Below are positions 37,101-48,206 of a stretch of 64,000 nucleotides of DNA, piece by piece (the first letter of the stretch is position 1; each line of letters opens with the position of its first letter). The DNA lies in the NCBI GenBank assembly GCA_008711295.1, contig VUYV01000226.1, forward strand, positions 1,088,533 to 1,152,532, written 5' to 3'. Below the pieces are notes generated by a model. It did no database searches. It saw only the letters and a program-made list of their open reading frames with translations, and had not been told where the DNA came from. Position numbers and translations under genes: made by a program. Source of the stretch: Anarhynchus alexandrinus. Lineage: Eukaryota; Chordata; Aves; Charadriiformes; Charadriidae.

Positions 37101-40100
37101 TCACTCTCAAAATGGTGTTTTTATCATTCTCACCATGGAGTTAATACCTCAAGGGGGTTTTATCCAATGTGTGGGCTATGGCCAGAAGTGTTTTTTCCAC
37201 GTGGCTAAGTGGGAGAAGAAAGTGGTCAGCACTTTGTCACTCCTGGCCAATGTAAAGCTTAGCAGTGTTGTTACCCTGAAATAGGGGGAAGATTTACAGC
37301 CCTCAGTCTATTATGTACCACAGTGTTAGCAGACTAGCTAAATTCAGTCCTGGTGGTTTTGGTGTGGATGTCTCCCATGAAAACTGGAAGGAGCAGTTCC
37401 CACCCTCCCAGAACAGAACTGGGGAATGGGATCATTGCCAGCTCCAAACAGGAATTTCCTTTTCCTAATTTGCTCCACAGCCTGAACACTGAACATAGTC
37501 TTCTGCATATGCTAATGGTGGTGCTTCATTTTGTAAGACATTTTATTAGAAAAGTTTATTTTTTACCCCGGTTGTATATCTGCTTTCCGTTTGTGTTGAT
37601 TTGGGTATTCGTCATCCTGCTGAATGTGATAAGGGTTCATCAGTTTCACTGCATGCTACTAATAAGATAATGCTTTTAAGCCGTTTGGTATTTTCACATG
37701 AAACATGTTCTTCTTGCTACAGATATTCAGTAGAGTGATGGCTCTAATCATCCTCTCCGTCAATAACTGTCAGCTGTGATAGAGCTGGGGTTCTGGTTGG
37801 CCGGATAAACCTAGCAATGTGAAATAGAGGATATGCATGCTGAGTAGTTGCCAAACTAGAGCAGCAGAAAAGACTAATTTAAACTTCCCATACCAGAGCT
37901 GAAGCAAGCCTAATGCTGTGATGTTTTCCTTTACTGCTCTTGATATTAAGTCTAAAATGATTAATCCAGGATAATATCTTGCCACAGTTGCTTTTGATTT
38001 CAGTTCTGACTGAAATGAAATACTGGAAAGATTCAATAAACAAATGTTTCCTACTGATTGATCTAAGGACCAGAACTATCCTTTGGCATTATAACTAATC
38101 CTTTTTGTCATCTAGATTAAAAGAAATCAGATGATATGTGGATTGAAGTGAATTCAATGTTTACTCTACAATTAAGCATCAATTATGATTACATCCTATT
38201 AGAACCTCTTCAAAAGATTTTTACTATAAGGTTCTATCTGTGCTCAAGAAATGACAAAAATACAGAAAACATTTTAAATCCTGACTGCCACCACCATTAG
38301 TATGAACGAAATTGGTGACTTCAAAATCTTGCAGCAGGAATCGTGTCTGCCCAAGTTTCTTAGGGAGCAATAGGAATAACTGGAAGAATTTGACTGGCTT
38401 TTAAAGAGTGAGGAATGATGAGAGCAGCATATTTGCAGGGTGAAAAGAACCTTTCAGACATCTTTTAGAGATGTTTGTTATTGTTGTTGTCTGTCTGCTA
38501 TGCGAAGCTGATGCCTTGTTTGTGGTTATTATATTCAGAGATTTAGGTGGGCTGCTTGAAGCGTATGTGTTGAGTGCACCCTGCGTCGCAAAGGCAACCG
38601 TGAGCTAAAAGGGCTCTGCCCTGAATCACCGAGCTTTGGTGGGAGGGGAACTCTTTTGTGGTTTATTTTCTCCTGTCCACTCTTTAAAGATATGACACCA
38701 GCTTATGCTAAAATGTGAGAGTATGGCTTCCTAAGCAGATAGCAGTCCATCTTCCTGCCCCTTGCTGGTGTCTCCTTGTGGAGGCGTGAAGAGACCTCAC
38801 TTGGTGGCACAGAGCAGTTTCTGTTGTCTCTCTATCTTTTTGCTGACACCCCGTTACTTAATTTGAGTAGTTCTTTCCAGTGTATTTTGGGCCAGTTTGC
38901 TCTCAGGGTAGATACAAGTAGTTAGAGCATGTAGCAATGTTGCAGAGCCTGCTTCAGCCTGAGAGACACCTGTCTCTGCTTACCTTTTCTGGCTGGACAG
39001 GGTACAGGAGACCTGGGTTCAAGCACCCCTTCTAAATCAGCCACAGGAAAGATTTGAACCTAGGTATCGTCTGTCATTGGTGTTCATTTTAACTACTACC
39101 CCAGTGGGCAGATATCTGTCTGCTCTCTGACTGTTTGGTATGATCCCACAAGCCTATGCTGATGCTGCAGGCCATCCTCCACCTCCATCACAGCACCCCA
39201 AGGGCCATGGAGCTCACAGCTCCCTGGGGTTTGTGTGCACAGTCGCTGCAGAAACATAAATGTTGTAGGGCTTTTGGAGACGAAAACTGAAGGATCTACA
39301 GAATTCTTATGCCCCTAGGGCTAGACAACAGCTGAATGGGAGCTTTGAGAAGCTCTGGTGCAAAAACGCTCCACTCTGGCAGCTAACTTGTCACAAACTT
39401 TCTTGTGGGTTGGTGTTGCTGGTGCACAGGTTGTAGCATACTCAAACCTGACCTTCCTCTCAAGCTATGTAATTTTCTTCTTATGGTACAGAGAAACTGT
39501 ATATGATGCCTATATAGATGACCTGTGAGTTTTTTCAGCTGAGAGAGATGCAGTTTTAGGCCTCAGGGCTGAGACACATATGCCTAACTTCAAGCAGGGG
39601 GGTAACAGTATTTATTTTGGTGGTACAATCTCTGTTTAAAGTTAAGCAGATGAAGTTCAAATCCTTGCTGTAAATTGAACTTACATTGCTGCTACCATAA
39701 GATCATATCCAGTCTTTTTGCAAAATGGACTTTTGTCTGTTTAGAGCTGCAGAGCTAAATTAAAATCCTGGTTACAAATGTCAATTGCAAATACAATTAG
39801 CAGTTTATGAAAAGGCTGGATATTTGTAACATGTAAATTTTCAAGCAAGAAAAGGTGCAGTTTCCCCTTAAGGGAAAGAGTGCCAACAACACATGCTCTT
39901 TTTCTCCTGGAGAAATTAAGGAGTGTCTGGGGGAGAGGAGTTGGGATGGCTTTAAATGTTTTTGTACTCCCTTCCAAAATAAGTTTATAGTTTCCCCATA
40001 TACAATTTAATTAAGCCTTCGATTTGACCTTTGTATTGAGCAATAAAAGTTAACTGGGAAAGATGTGGGTAGAATGAGAGCACAAACAAAGCATGCCCCA

Positions 40101-42379
40101 CATCAGCCAGTGTGAGAACTGTTTCTGTAACCAAAACTAATGAGATCATCAGGACAAAAGCAACAGCCAAAGCATTTTCAATTATTACTAATATTTTTCT
40201 TCCTTGAGCCAGTTTATATTTTTCTTAATTACAGCTTTGAGCTGTGGCGTGATATTTAGCAGATGCCTTCAGCACTTGGCGTGCTGATCACTTGCACACT
40301 CCAGGCTGGCAGGGGCACCTAATCTTTGAAGTCTAGAGCACACATTCATCTTTAACCATAAAGGTCAATCCTGCATTCCTCGCATCCCCCCAAACTCCCA
40401 TTAAGTTTAATAGGAGTTTTGAGCATGTGAGGCATGTGGTATCAGGATCGCTCTCAGTCTTCTGGATATTACCAGTGAGGCATGTACAGCATTTCTAAAC
40501 TTAACTAATTAACTGCGCCATACAGTGATGGCAGAAGGCTGTCACAGAGCCTTTTAGTTGTTTCTTTCATTACCAGAAAGTTACAACAAAAGTTCAACAG
40601 ATTTACTGGGAACATCATGTTTTACAGATACTTCCATGCTGTGTTTCAGGATATCATGTCAGCTGTGCTGCAGTATGTACGAGGTATCTGGCAAACTAAA
40701 CAAGCTTAAACATGCAACCACAAACATGTGCCTAGGACTAGACTAAAAACAGATGTTTCCAGGAAATGTAAAAGATGTTTGGCATGTTTTAACCTAATAC
40801 TTTCAGCTTGTCTGCATTTGAATAAGTCTCGTATTAATACAAACAAAATGACAAAACCTTTTCTTGCAAATGACTGACTGATTAATGGAACTATTGCTGA
40901 ATCACACGAGGTTTGTTAGGTTAGGTTATTTCTTCCCAAGGAAACGATAGATTGTTCTGTCTTGACATTTACCATGGCAGGAGCTGAGGCAGCTATACGT
41001 GTAGGTTTACTTTTTAGCCCTCAGAACTAATACAATTTTATTGTGGCTCCTGAAAATCATGCAGGGTTTGCTATGGCAGCTGTATATCAAAAGCCAAATA
41101 AATACCATGACAGGTTTCCTTACAGCAGTATGGCTGAGATAATGTCCTATTCTCTCTCTCTATGAATATGTTGCATTCAAATGCTTATAGACAAAAGATT
41201 GATTGGGAATGGGGGAAGGAGTTGCCATTTCATGTACGTGTGGCTTCCAGGCACCTGACATCTCAAATTGCCTCACAGTTGTTCCTGACTTTTCTTTATT
41301 GCATTTTTTTCTTTGTTGCATTTGACTTTTTTTGTAACAGTAGCTCCTGAAAATTCCAGCCAATGTTATTTCTTGAGAAGAGTGGGTATGGTTCTTCTCA
41401 GCCTGAAGAATTTACATACAGAATGCGCAAAATGTGTAGGAAATAAAGTAGTTCTCTTGCTGGCCTACAGGGAGAAGTGATCTGCCAAAGATCACACAGA
41501 GTTTAATGCAGAATTAAAAACTGGACGTAGATAATCCTAGTCCCAATTCATGACTATCTCCCCAAGGCCAACTTTTCTTCAGTCACACACTCCTTAAAAG
41601 GAGAAATTGAAACATCACAGAACCAAAATGGAACATATCAGTTAACCTTCATAATCTTGTCCCACGAGTCTTCTGGAGAAGCTGGCCTAAACCTAATGCA
41701 ACTCGGTACTTAAGTGAGGAGAGTGACCTATTCGGTTGTAACTCCTGTAGTTCTTCCCTTTTCTGGTCAAAGAATTTTTCCTCCTAAGGCCAAGTTTCCA
41801 TAAGAAGGTGTGTGGGGAAAAGGCTTATATGGACACTATATTCTCAGGCTGAAATAGAAAGGGGTAGAACAGTACGTACATGGGAGGCTGCAGAGCTGTT
41901 AATTACCCTCCTCTTCTTGCTCCAAAAGGGATATATTGCACCTGCCTTTTACTGACTAGTATTATATAGCGGACAATAACAGACTCCAGAATTTGGAGAA
42001 TTGCATCACAAGTTCATCACACTTTGGGAGTTCTCATATTCCCATTTCCACAGCATTCCTGTTTCCATTTGTCTGTTGCAGCTGTAACTGGAAATAATTA
42101 GTGCTGGTCTTAATGTCAGGATAATAGATTACTTGGAAATTGTTGGTACATTTTATGGCGACAGCATTGTTTTGCAATTTCAGAGCTCCTTCCTTTGAAT
42201 ATGTAAAAGTAATTTCAGCTTTTGCTACCAGAGGTGATAAAAAGCTAATAATAACACTGCAGCATCTACAGTAATTTAAAAGCCTGTTCCACCAAGTTGC
42301 ACCTAGCTTTAATTTTCTTATGAAGCTGTCAGCCAAAACCAAGCCTGTGATCGAAGTGAAATTTATCAAGCAACTGAGC

Positions 42380-42830
42380 TACAACATGGAGAGTAAATGC
42401 AGGTACTGACCAGTTCACTTTAGACCTGCGTTATGAGTATCATTATAACCATGATGAGGCATTCATGACCAAAACATTAATTTGCTATTGTCGATGCCGA
42501 CATTCTGTCTTTTCAAAGCACAGTATTTGCATTAAAGTCTAGGAAGAAATGGACAGGTCTGACTTCAGGTAATTAATGCGGGAAAGCCAAAATAAATGAT
42601 CTCCCCTTCTTTTGTCCCCCTGACTCTCTCCCCAGATAGCTGGGCTGAAAGTTCTCCCTAACAGCTCACGGTGTAAAACTAATGGAAACGTGTTCAAAAT
42701 CTCCACTTTGTCGTGGGCATGGTCGATTGAGGAGCATCAATTCTCTGCTGTCAGTGCCCCACTCCATTAGAAACTGGGCTGCTGTAATTAACATTTAGAG
42801 GACTAGTCTGGCAAATCTTTCTGTTCTGTT
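42380..42830. promoter_or_regulatory. candidate conserved enhancer-like block
   Basis: A 450-base unique block combines AT-rich homeobox-type words (AAACATTAATTTGC near 42473, GGTAATTAATGCGGG near 42569, CTGTAATTAACATTT near 42783) with retained CpGs (TGTCGATGCCGACATTC near 42489, TTTGTCGTGGGCATGGTCGA near 42708). AT-rich DNA that keeps CpGs and carries paired TAATTA cores is typical of vertebrate developmental enhancers. No open frame explains it. It lies about 5 kb upstream of the terminal exon. The call is inference and needs an alignment. Confidence 0.32.
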
Positions 42831-43723
42831 TTTATTCAGAATTCCCTCACAGGGCTTGTACTCTTGTCTGGTGTGATGATCCATAGCCTTAGATGTACGC
42901 AGGCTGTTGGTTAATCACAAATATACTGCCTGAAGAACAGAGGTCCAGAGCCGCAAACACGTTGCTTCCACAAGCCCTAGCATTTGCACTGCTGTACAAA
43001 GCAGAGTCTGCCAGTGGCCCTCTTTGCTCAGCCATGAGAGGTGAAGGGCAACAAGAGCCAGATCTGGAAGGTGCTGGGGCAGCTCAAACACAGGCTTCCC
43101 CAAAACTAATGCAGCTTCCCCCAACGTGAGATCAGCCCACTCAACTGCCCTTCCCTTCCTGCCTTTTTACTTCACTCCAGAAATACTTTCTCTTCCTCTC
43201 TGTCGGTAGCAGCAGCAGCCTGTCTACGGACTCCTTGCATTTACCCTTCAGCTCAGTGGAGATGGTGTTGAGCATGACTCAGGCAGGAGATGAAAAGGGC
43301 TCAGTGGTGTTGGCATATCTTTGCAGGGAAGGACTCCCTATCACACTGATCATTTGCAATCACAGAGAAAGGACTGAGCTTAAGTCAGGTCAAGAGAAGG
43401 ACAAAAATGTAAAGGGGATTATGTAAGTAGATGAGCTTGTTCATTCCTTGGCAGGACAATAGGAAACCTCAACAGACGTTTGAGTAGACCTTGCTAATGC
43501 TGTTCATTACAGAAAAATAGCATGCAAGTACACCAATAAATATTTACATCATATCATAATCCCTACCAGTAGAAAAGTACAAATCATTTAGGCTAGGGAG
43601 GGGGGAACTAACAGCTGGGGTGCCAATATGGCTTCAACTTGTGTCAGATAACCCGGTAATAACCTAAAAAAATAATAATTGCATTGGTTTTCCCCTGTAT
43701 CATTACTGGCTACATCTGACATT

Positions 43724-44361
43724 CTGGACATGACCCAGCAATGTGTTCTTGCAGTCCAACTGCATCCTTGGCTGCATCAAAAAGCAGCGTGCCCAGCAGG
43801 GTAAGGGAGGTGATTCTGCCCCTCTACTCTGCTCTGATGAGACCCCACCTGCAGTACTGCATCCAGCTCTGGGGCCCTCAGCACAAGAAAGACATGGACC
43901 TGTTGGAGCAGGTCCAGAGGAGGCCACAAAGATGATCAGAGGGCTGGAGCACCTCTGCTGTGAAGACAGGCTGAGAGAGTTGGGGTTGTTCAGCCTGGAG
44001 AAGAGAAGGCTCCAGGAAGACCTTATAGTGGCATTTCAGTACCTAAAAGGGGCTTCTAAGAAAGATGGGGACGGACTTTTTAGCAGGGTCTGTAGTGACA
44101 GGACAAGGGGTAATGGTTTTAAAATAAAAGAGAGTAGACTTAGACTAGATAGAAGGAAGAAATTTTTTACAATGAGGGTGGTGAAACCCAGGCACAGGTT
44201 GCCCAGAGAGGTGGTGGATGCTCCATCCCTGGAAACATTCAAGGTCAGGTTGGACAGGGCTCTGAGCAACCTGATCTAGTTGAAGATGTCCCTGCTCATT
44301 GCAGGGGGTTGGACTAGATGACCTTTAAAGGTCCCTTCTAACCCAAACTATTCTATGATTC
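43724..44361 (+). mobile_element. CR1 LINE, 5'-truncated copy
   Basis: About 640 bases closely match the 3' part of avian CR1: GACATGACCCAGCA near the start, GCTGCATCAAAAAGCAGCGTG, ATGATCAGAGGGCTGGAGCA, TTGTTCAGCCTGGAGAAGAG, GGTTGGACTAGATGACC, and the terminus ATTCTATGATTC at 44350-44361. It covers the end of ORF2 and the 3' UTR; the 5' end of the element is missing, as in most CR1 insertions. No clear target-site duplication is visible, which is normal for CR1. This is the strongest evidence in the window for an avian genome. Confidence 0.95.
43741..44279 (+). pseudogene. CR1 ORF2 C-terminal remnant, frameshifted
   Basis: This is the decayed end of the CR1 ORF2 polyprotein (endonuclease plus reverse transcriptase), which in intact elements copies element RNA into DNA. 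Only the region after the catalytic core is present. Two frames carry the family text: the first (43741 to about 43922) has [13 protein letters not shown] and [19 protein letters not shown]; the second (about 43922-44279) has [32 protein letters not shown] and LPREVVDAPSLETFK. The switch falls near 43921-43926, where one G appears missing compared with the usual element text. Without the catalytic domain and with the break, it cannot encode an active enzyme. The 178-codon open frame here is therefore not a host gene. Confidence 0.9.
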
Positions 44362-45198
44362 AATGTGTGACTTGCCAAACGCGTTTGAAAGGCATGCTCA
44401 GCCCTCACTATAGGGGAGGTTTCCTGTTCCTAAATTAGATGATAGTGACAGTTTTGACTCTCCCTTTTATCCTAGCTAGTCTCTCTGAGGAATAGTATTG
44501 ATCCATATAAGCATTTATGAGAAGTTCAGTGCCATCTGAGCGACACATGCATTACTGGGTAGCAATCTGCGGTTAGATCTTTGAGGTGAAGATAATCCTA
44601 AATGCTCTAAACATCGAGGTCAAGTAATTTTCATTATGTGCTTTGTTTATGTTGTCAAGATGTGAATTTAACAGCAGTTAACACGGATGAAAGTTCAGCT
44701 AAGGAAGCGGACTCAATCCCCTGGACTAACTGAGCTGTTCTCTGCACTCACTGTAATCATGGGGCCTAGATGGACTCTGAGCCATCTTCACTGACCCCGA
44801 CAGACCTTGTCCTCGGCAAGAGTCCCGAAAGCCTGTTTGCAAAGGCTGCTTTGGCAGTCAGCTGCCTTCACTAAGTACCCCTGTTGGCAGGGTTTGAATA
44901 TTCACACTGGGAGTCAGGATACGGGAATAGCACCATAGCTACTACAGTGGCTGTATCGCCATCATGATGCAGTGATAAATAAGCAGTGTAGAATAATATT
45001 CAAATGCCAGTGTCCAAAAGGCCATCACAGGTGTTAGCCTGAGGTTAGCTGAAGCCTTCAAAGATTTTAACCACTCCATTTCTGGAAAGGAGAGAGGGAC
45101 TGATGATGGGAAGAAAGTTTCTAGCAATGGAGAAAGCTTTTAATTGGGAACCATAAAGCCTTTAAAATGCAGAAGGTAAATACTAGAACAAATCATAG

Positions 45199-45218
45199 TT
45201 GGGGGGTTTGTTTGTTTA
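45199..45218. repeat. short G/T-only tract
   Basis: Twenty plus-strand bases contain only G and T (TTGGGGGGTTTGTTTGTTTA begins the run). Same class as the longer tract at 57436. Confidence 0.6.
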
Positions 45219-47860
45219 GGTTTATGAAGTCATAGTCTGGGGGCTTGATTCGTGGGTATTGAACATCTGGGATTTGCTTTGTCGAGACTAGAGTTTCATT
45301 TCTTGCTAGTCTTCACACCGAGGCTTTTTTTTTCCAGCATGCTCACTATTTTTTTGCCTTTTGCATGTCAGTAGTAGACTGAACATAACCATCTCTGACT
45401 CTGAGAAAAAGATTTAAGAGGAAAAACTCATTTAACTCGGAGTCTCTCAGCCAAAACCCTGGAGTGAGTAAGCAACAGGAACTCTGAGGAAACTGGAATA
45501 AAACATGAAATCTTTACACTGCTGAAATTCCTGCCTTAAAAACTAAATATAGGATTGAAAAAGATCTTGAATTGAATTAGGACTTGAGGCTATTTTCATT
45601 TATTTTTAAGAAGAGAGAAAAAAGAGTATTTTAAATAAAATGTCAGTTTTGCACAATTAAATCCCAATTTAGAATTGGTCATGAATAGCATCAGAAGATA
45701 CTGTGTTGTGAAGACAGAGTGAGAATTCAGAATGTAGTCCTTCCCGTGGAAAGGGTAAAGGCAGAATTTTCTAATGTATTATTTAACGCTTGTTATGTAG
45801 TGCATTAAGCAGCCTCTGAGAGAAAAGCTTTTAAAAACCAACAGCCTCTCTGATAGCATTAAATCTTACCTTAGGTTTTTGGTTAAGTCAATATTAAGAA
45901 AATAAACGAATTAATACATTTCAGTCTGTCCGATTTATAGAGGCCAATCAAGTTACAATGCTGGACATGGCCAACTGAAAGAGGGGAATAGATTTACCTG
46001 AGTGAGGTCTTAATTTAATCAGCTGGCCCCAGAGAGCTGAAGTCAGCAGGCTGGGATGATATAAGAGGCAGCAGAGAAATAGTGCCTTTACCGCAGTCGA
46101 AAAGGAGAATGACAATGATGGAAAGGAGTCTAGGCAGTGTCAGAACACACCTATTTCCATGATTTATTCTTAATTTACTTTAATGACAGTCTGAAGGTTG
46201 TCCATTTTTCTTTATGTGTCCTCAGAATACTGATATTTTCTAAACATCTAAAGCATGGTTTTTCTCCCCCTCCATTCTGTTAGCTGCACTGCCAGTTGGA
46301 ATTGAGAGGAGCTATGTCCGCATTTTGCCATAATGAATTACGAGCGCAGTGGCAGAATACTCGCTTTCCCACTGAAAGGTTTGCCAGCCAGTGTCCCTTC
46401 TCTGCAGTCACCCTTGAGTCAGGTCTAGGAATCACAGGTTCCTCTGGGATTAATGTTGATATTATGATAAAATGGAGGAATTCATTGCATTTCTTTTACA
46501 GTTAATACTGGCAAAAGAACAATGTGTGCTTTCCCAATACAATAGCTCATTTTTATTATCAAGTGAGTTTATTGATGGTTGTTCAGAACTACTGACATGC
46601 AGACAATGATCTCAGATTGCATTTACGTTTCTGGAATACTTTCCATCTTTCCAGTTTCTGCCAGGAACTTGCTTCTGTGATTCAGAGTTCTTATTTTAAG
46701 ATTGGACTATTGTTTAATCTGCATTACAAATCTATGCCTTTTGCTTTCTTGTGTATGTGCACTGCATTCATTAGTATTACAAATCCTTTAAGCTTGGACG
46801 TGAACAATTCTTGTTAATTTATACATTCTTCCAGGTAGGAATTTGTTTTTTGCCAGGCATTTGGGTATGTTTTTACCGATTGAGTGTAAAATCATCATCC
46901 CATCATCAGATGAAATAGCGATTATTTTTTTTTCCCCACAATGCCAATGAGAGGGTTCAAGGGCAATATGATCTCAATAATACTTACAAATATCTTGGGA
47001 ATGTCAAGATAACTGGAGACCCTTATCAGTCATTTTCTCATTAAAAAAAAATCTACGTTTTTGCAATAAAGGACTACTACTTCCTTTATGAATCTAGTCC
47101 TTTATATAAAAGATGTTCCGAATTGCCCCAAAAATGCATCTGGAGGGAGAAAAAAACCCCAAGTGGTATTGTTCCATACTTTAAAAACAAAAAAATCCAT
47201 GTACTCATGAGGAAAAACAATGAAACGAAATTTAAAGCATTTTCTATTTGTAGCCGCTTTTTTGCCCATGTTGATGAACAAGGCATACGAGACACCTATG
47301 TATTTCCTCATGTCAGCAATCTTTCTTGCCAGGTTGTCTTACTGTATCAAGGGTCTCATGTTGTTTTAAAGTTAAGGGTAGTGGCAAAGCAAAAAGAAGC
47401 TGGAAAGTTGACTATTACATTAAGTCAGTATGTTTTCCAGTCTCCTTCTGCAGAAGCTCAGCAACTTGACAGGTGTTTCACGGGGGCATGTTACAAAACC
47501 ACTCAATCCTAACATCCTGTTTTAAAGCATTAGCTAGTTCCCATCCCAGGTGAAACTGAAGGTACTTTTTTTTGAGAGAAAACCAGGTTCTGAGACCAGC
47601 CACTGCAATTGCAGAATACCTATTATTCTGCTCAGGCTATGTCTACAAGGAGACAAGTAGAGCAGGCCAGTTGGAGACTTGTTGAGCAAAACAGTGGGTG
47701 CTCAGGACCCAGTGGTCACTGGGTCCAACTAAAACATTAATACAAGTGCCCCATCACTCTCCATACATAGCTCAGTTATTCAGACTAGTGTATATGTTCC
47801 CACAACAGACAGAATTTAAAGCCACTATTTAAAAGATATGTCATTAATCTTATATTCACT

Positions 47861-47873
47861 TTTATGCTTTCAG
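47861..47873 (+). other. splice acceptor of the terminal exon
   Basis: TTTATGCTTTCAG precedes the exon, with further T-rich text upstream (TTATATTCACTTT). A branch-point-like CATTAAT lies about 32 bases upstream of the AG. This sets the exon start at 47874. Confidence 0.65.
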
Positions 47874-48076
47874 ATATACTCAAGGACAAGAAAACCCATC
47901 CAGAAAACAGAAACGAACCCAAACCAACTGTGAAAAAGATTGACACCACAACCAGCACAAGCACTGTCAAGTCATCCTCTAAACACAGTGTAACTGGAAA
48001 TGGGAGCAATCCAGCCCCGAGTTCCTCACTTGTTATTTTAACAGCACTAGCAGTTCTGTGGCGTTGTCAGCTGTAG
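47874..48076 (+). CDS. terminal coding exon of a probable GPI-anchored surface protein
   Basis: This is the only convincing coding exon in the window. The acceptor is a good pyrimidine tract ending TATGCTTTCAG at 47873. The exon starts in phase 1 (first codon completed by AT) and runs 67 codons to TAG at 48074-48076. The protein segment opens with a charged stretch (ILKDKKTHPENRNEPKP), continues as a Thr/Ser/Lys-rich stalk (DTTTSTSTVKSSSKH), then a small-residue segment (TGNGSNPAPSSS) and a short hydrophobic end (LVILTALAVLW) with four polar residues before the stop. Small residues followed by a spacer and a hydrophobic C-terminus are the pattern of a GPI-attachment signal; GNGS is the likeliest cleavage zone. 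Phase-1 junctions are common after Ig, EGF and similar extracellular modules. Families with such tails and giant introns include IgLON proteins, contactins, glypicans, netrin-Gs and T-cadherin, but I recognise none specifically. A short transmembrane tail is the alternative. Upstream exons are not seen. Confidence 0.68.
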
Positions 48077-48206
48077 CTGCATTGCCTTGCAGCCACTACG
48101 CAAGCGTTTCTGTCATTTATACCTACAGCCTTATCCAACAGAAAACAAATTTAAATGGCTCTCTAGTTTATGTGATGTTAGAATAAATATTAAAAGGTAC
48201 GCTGGA
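48077..48206 (+). other. proximal 3' UTR
   Basis: The sequence after the stop codon carries a canonical AATAAA at 48182-48187 overlapping an ATTAAA at 48189-48194, followed by a G/T-rich GGAGTTGGCAG about 15 bases later. This fits cleavage near 48200-48210. A longer form is possible because further AATAAA words occur at 48815-48820 and 55612-55617. Confidence 0.5.
48182..48187 (+). terminator. poly(A) signal AATAAA
   Basis: Canonical hexamer 105 bases after the stop codon of the terminal exon, with a downstream G/T-rich element. It is the nearest and best-placed polyadenylation signal for that gene. Confidence 0.5.

Larger units (their letters stand above)
28673..43723. other. unique AT-rich non-coding segment
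   Basis: No gene, RNA gene or clear transposon is supported between the two CR1 fragments. CpG is rare and AT content is high compared with the first 14 kb. Open frames are short and lack domains. It contains an A/C tract (29229), a ten-G run (32131-32140), a short hairpin (37063-37100) and an enhancer-like block (42380-42830). Probably intron of the gene ending at 48076, or intergenic. Confidence 0.5.
44362..47873. other. probable 3' part of the last intron
   Basis: Between the CR1 copy and the terminal exon there is unique AT-rich DNA without supportable exons. Overlapping open frames on both strands near 47.1-47.5 kb have no domain, no splice context and no recognisable similarity. The stretch ends with the pyrimidine tract and AG of the acceptor at 47872-47873, so it is read as intron. 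Confidence 0.5.

Noticed and set aside
42034..42369. 111-codon minus-strand open frame
   Set aside because: No domain, no splice context and within chance length.
43743..44279. 178-codon open frame as a host protein
   Set aside because: The text is the decayed C-terminal part of CR1 ORF2, within a clear CR1 fragment and frameshifted near 43922.
47123..47512. 129-codon open frame just upstream of the terminal exon
   Set aside because: Antisense frames overlap it, it has no domain, and no donor fits the phase-1 acceptor at 47874.
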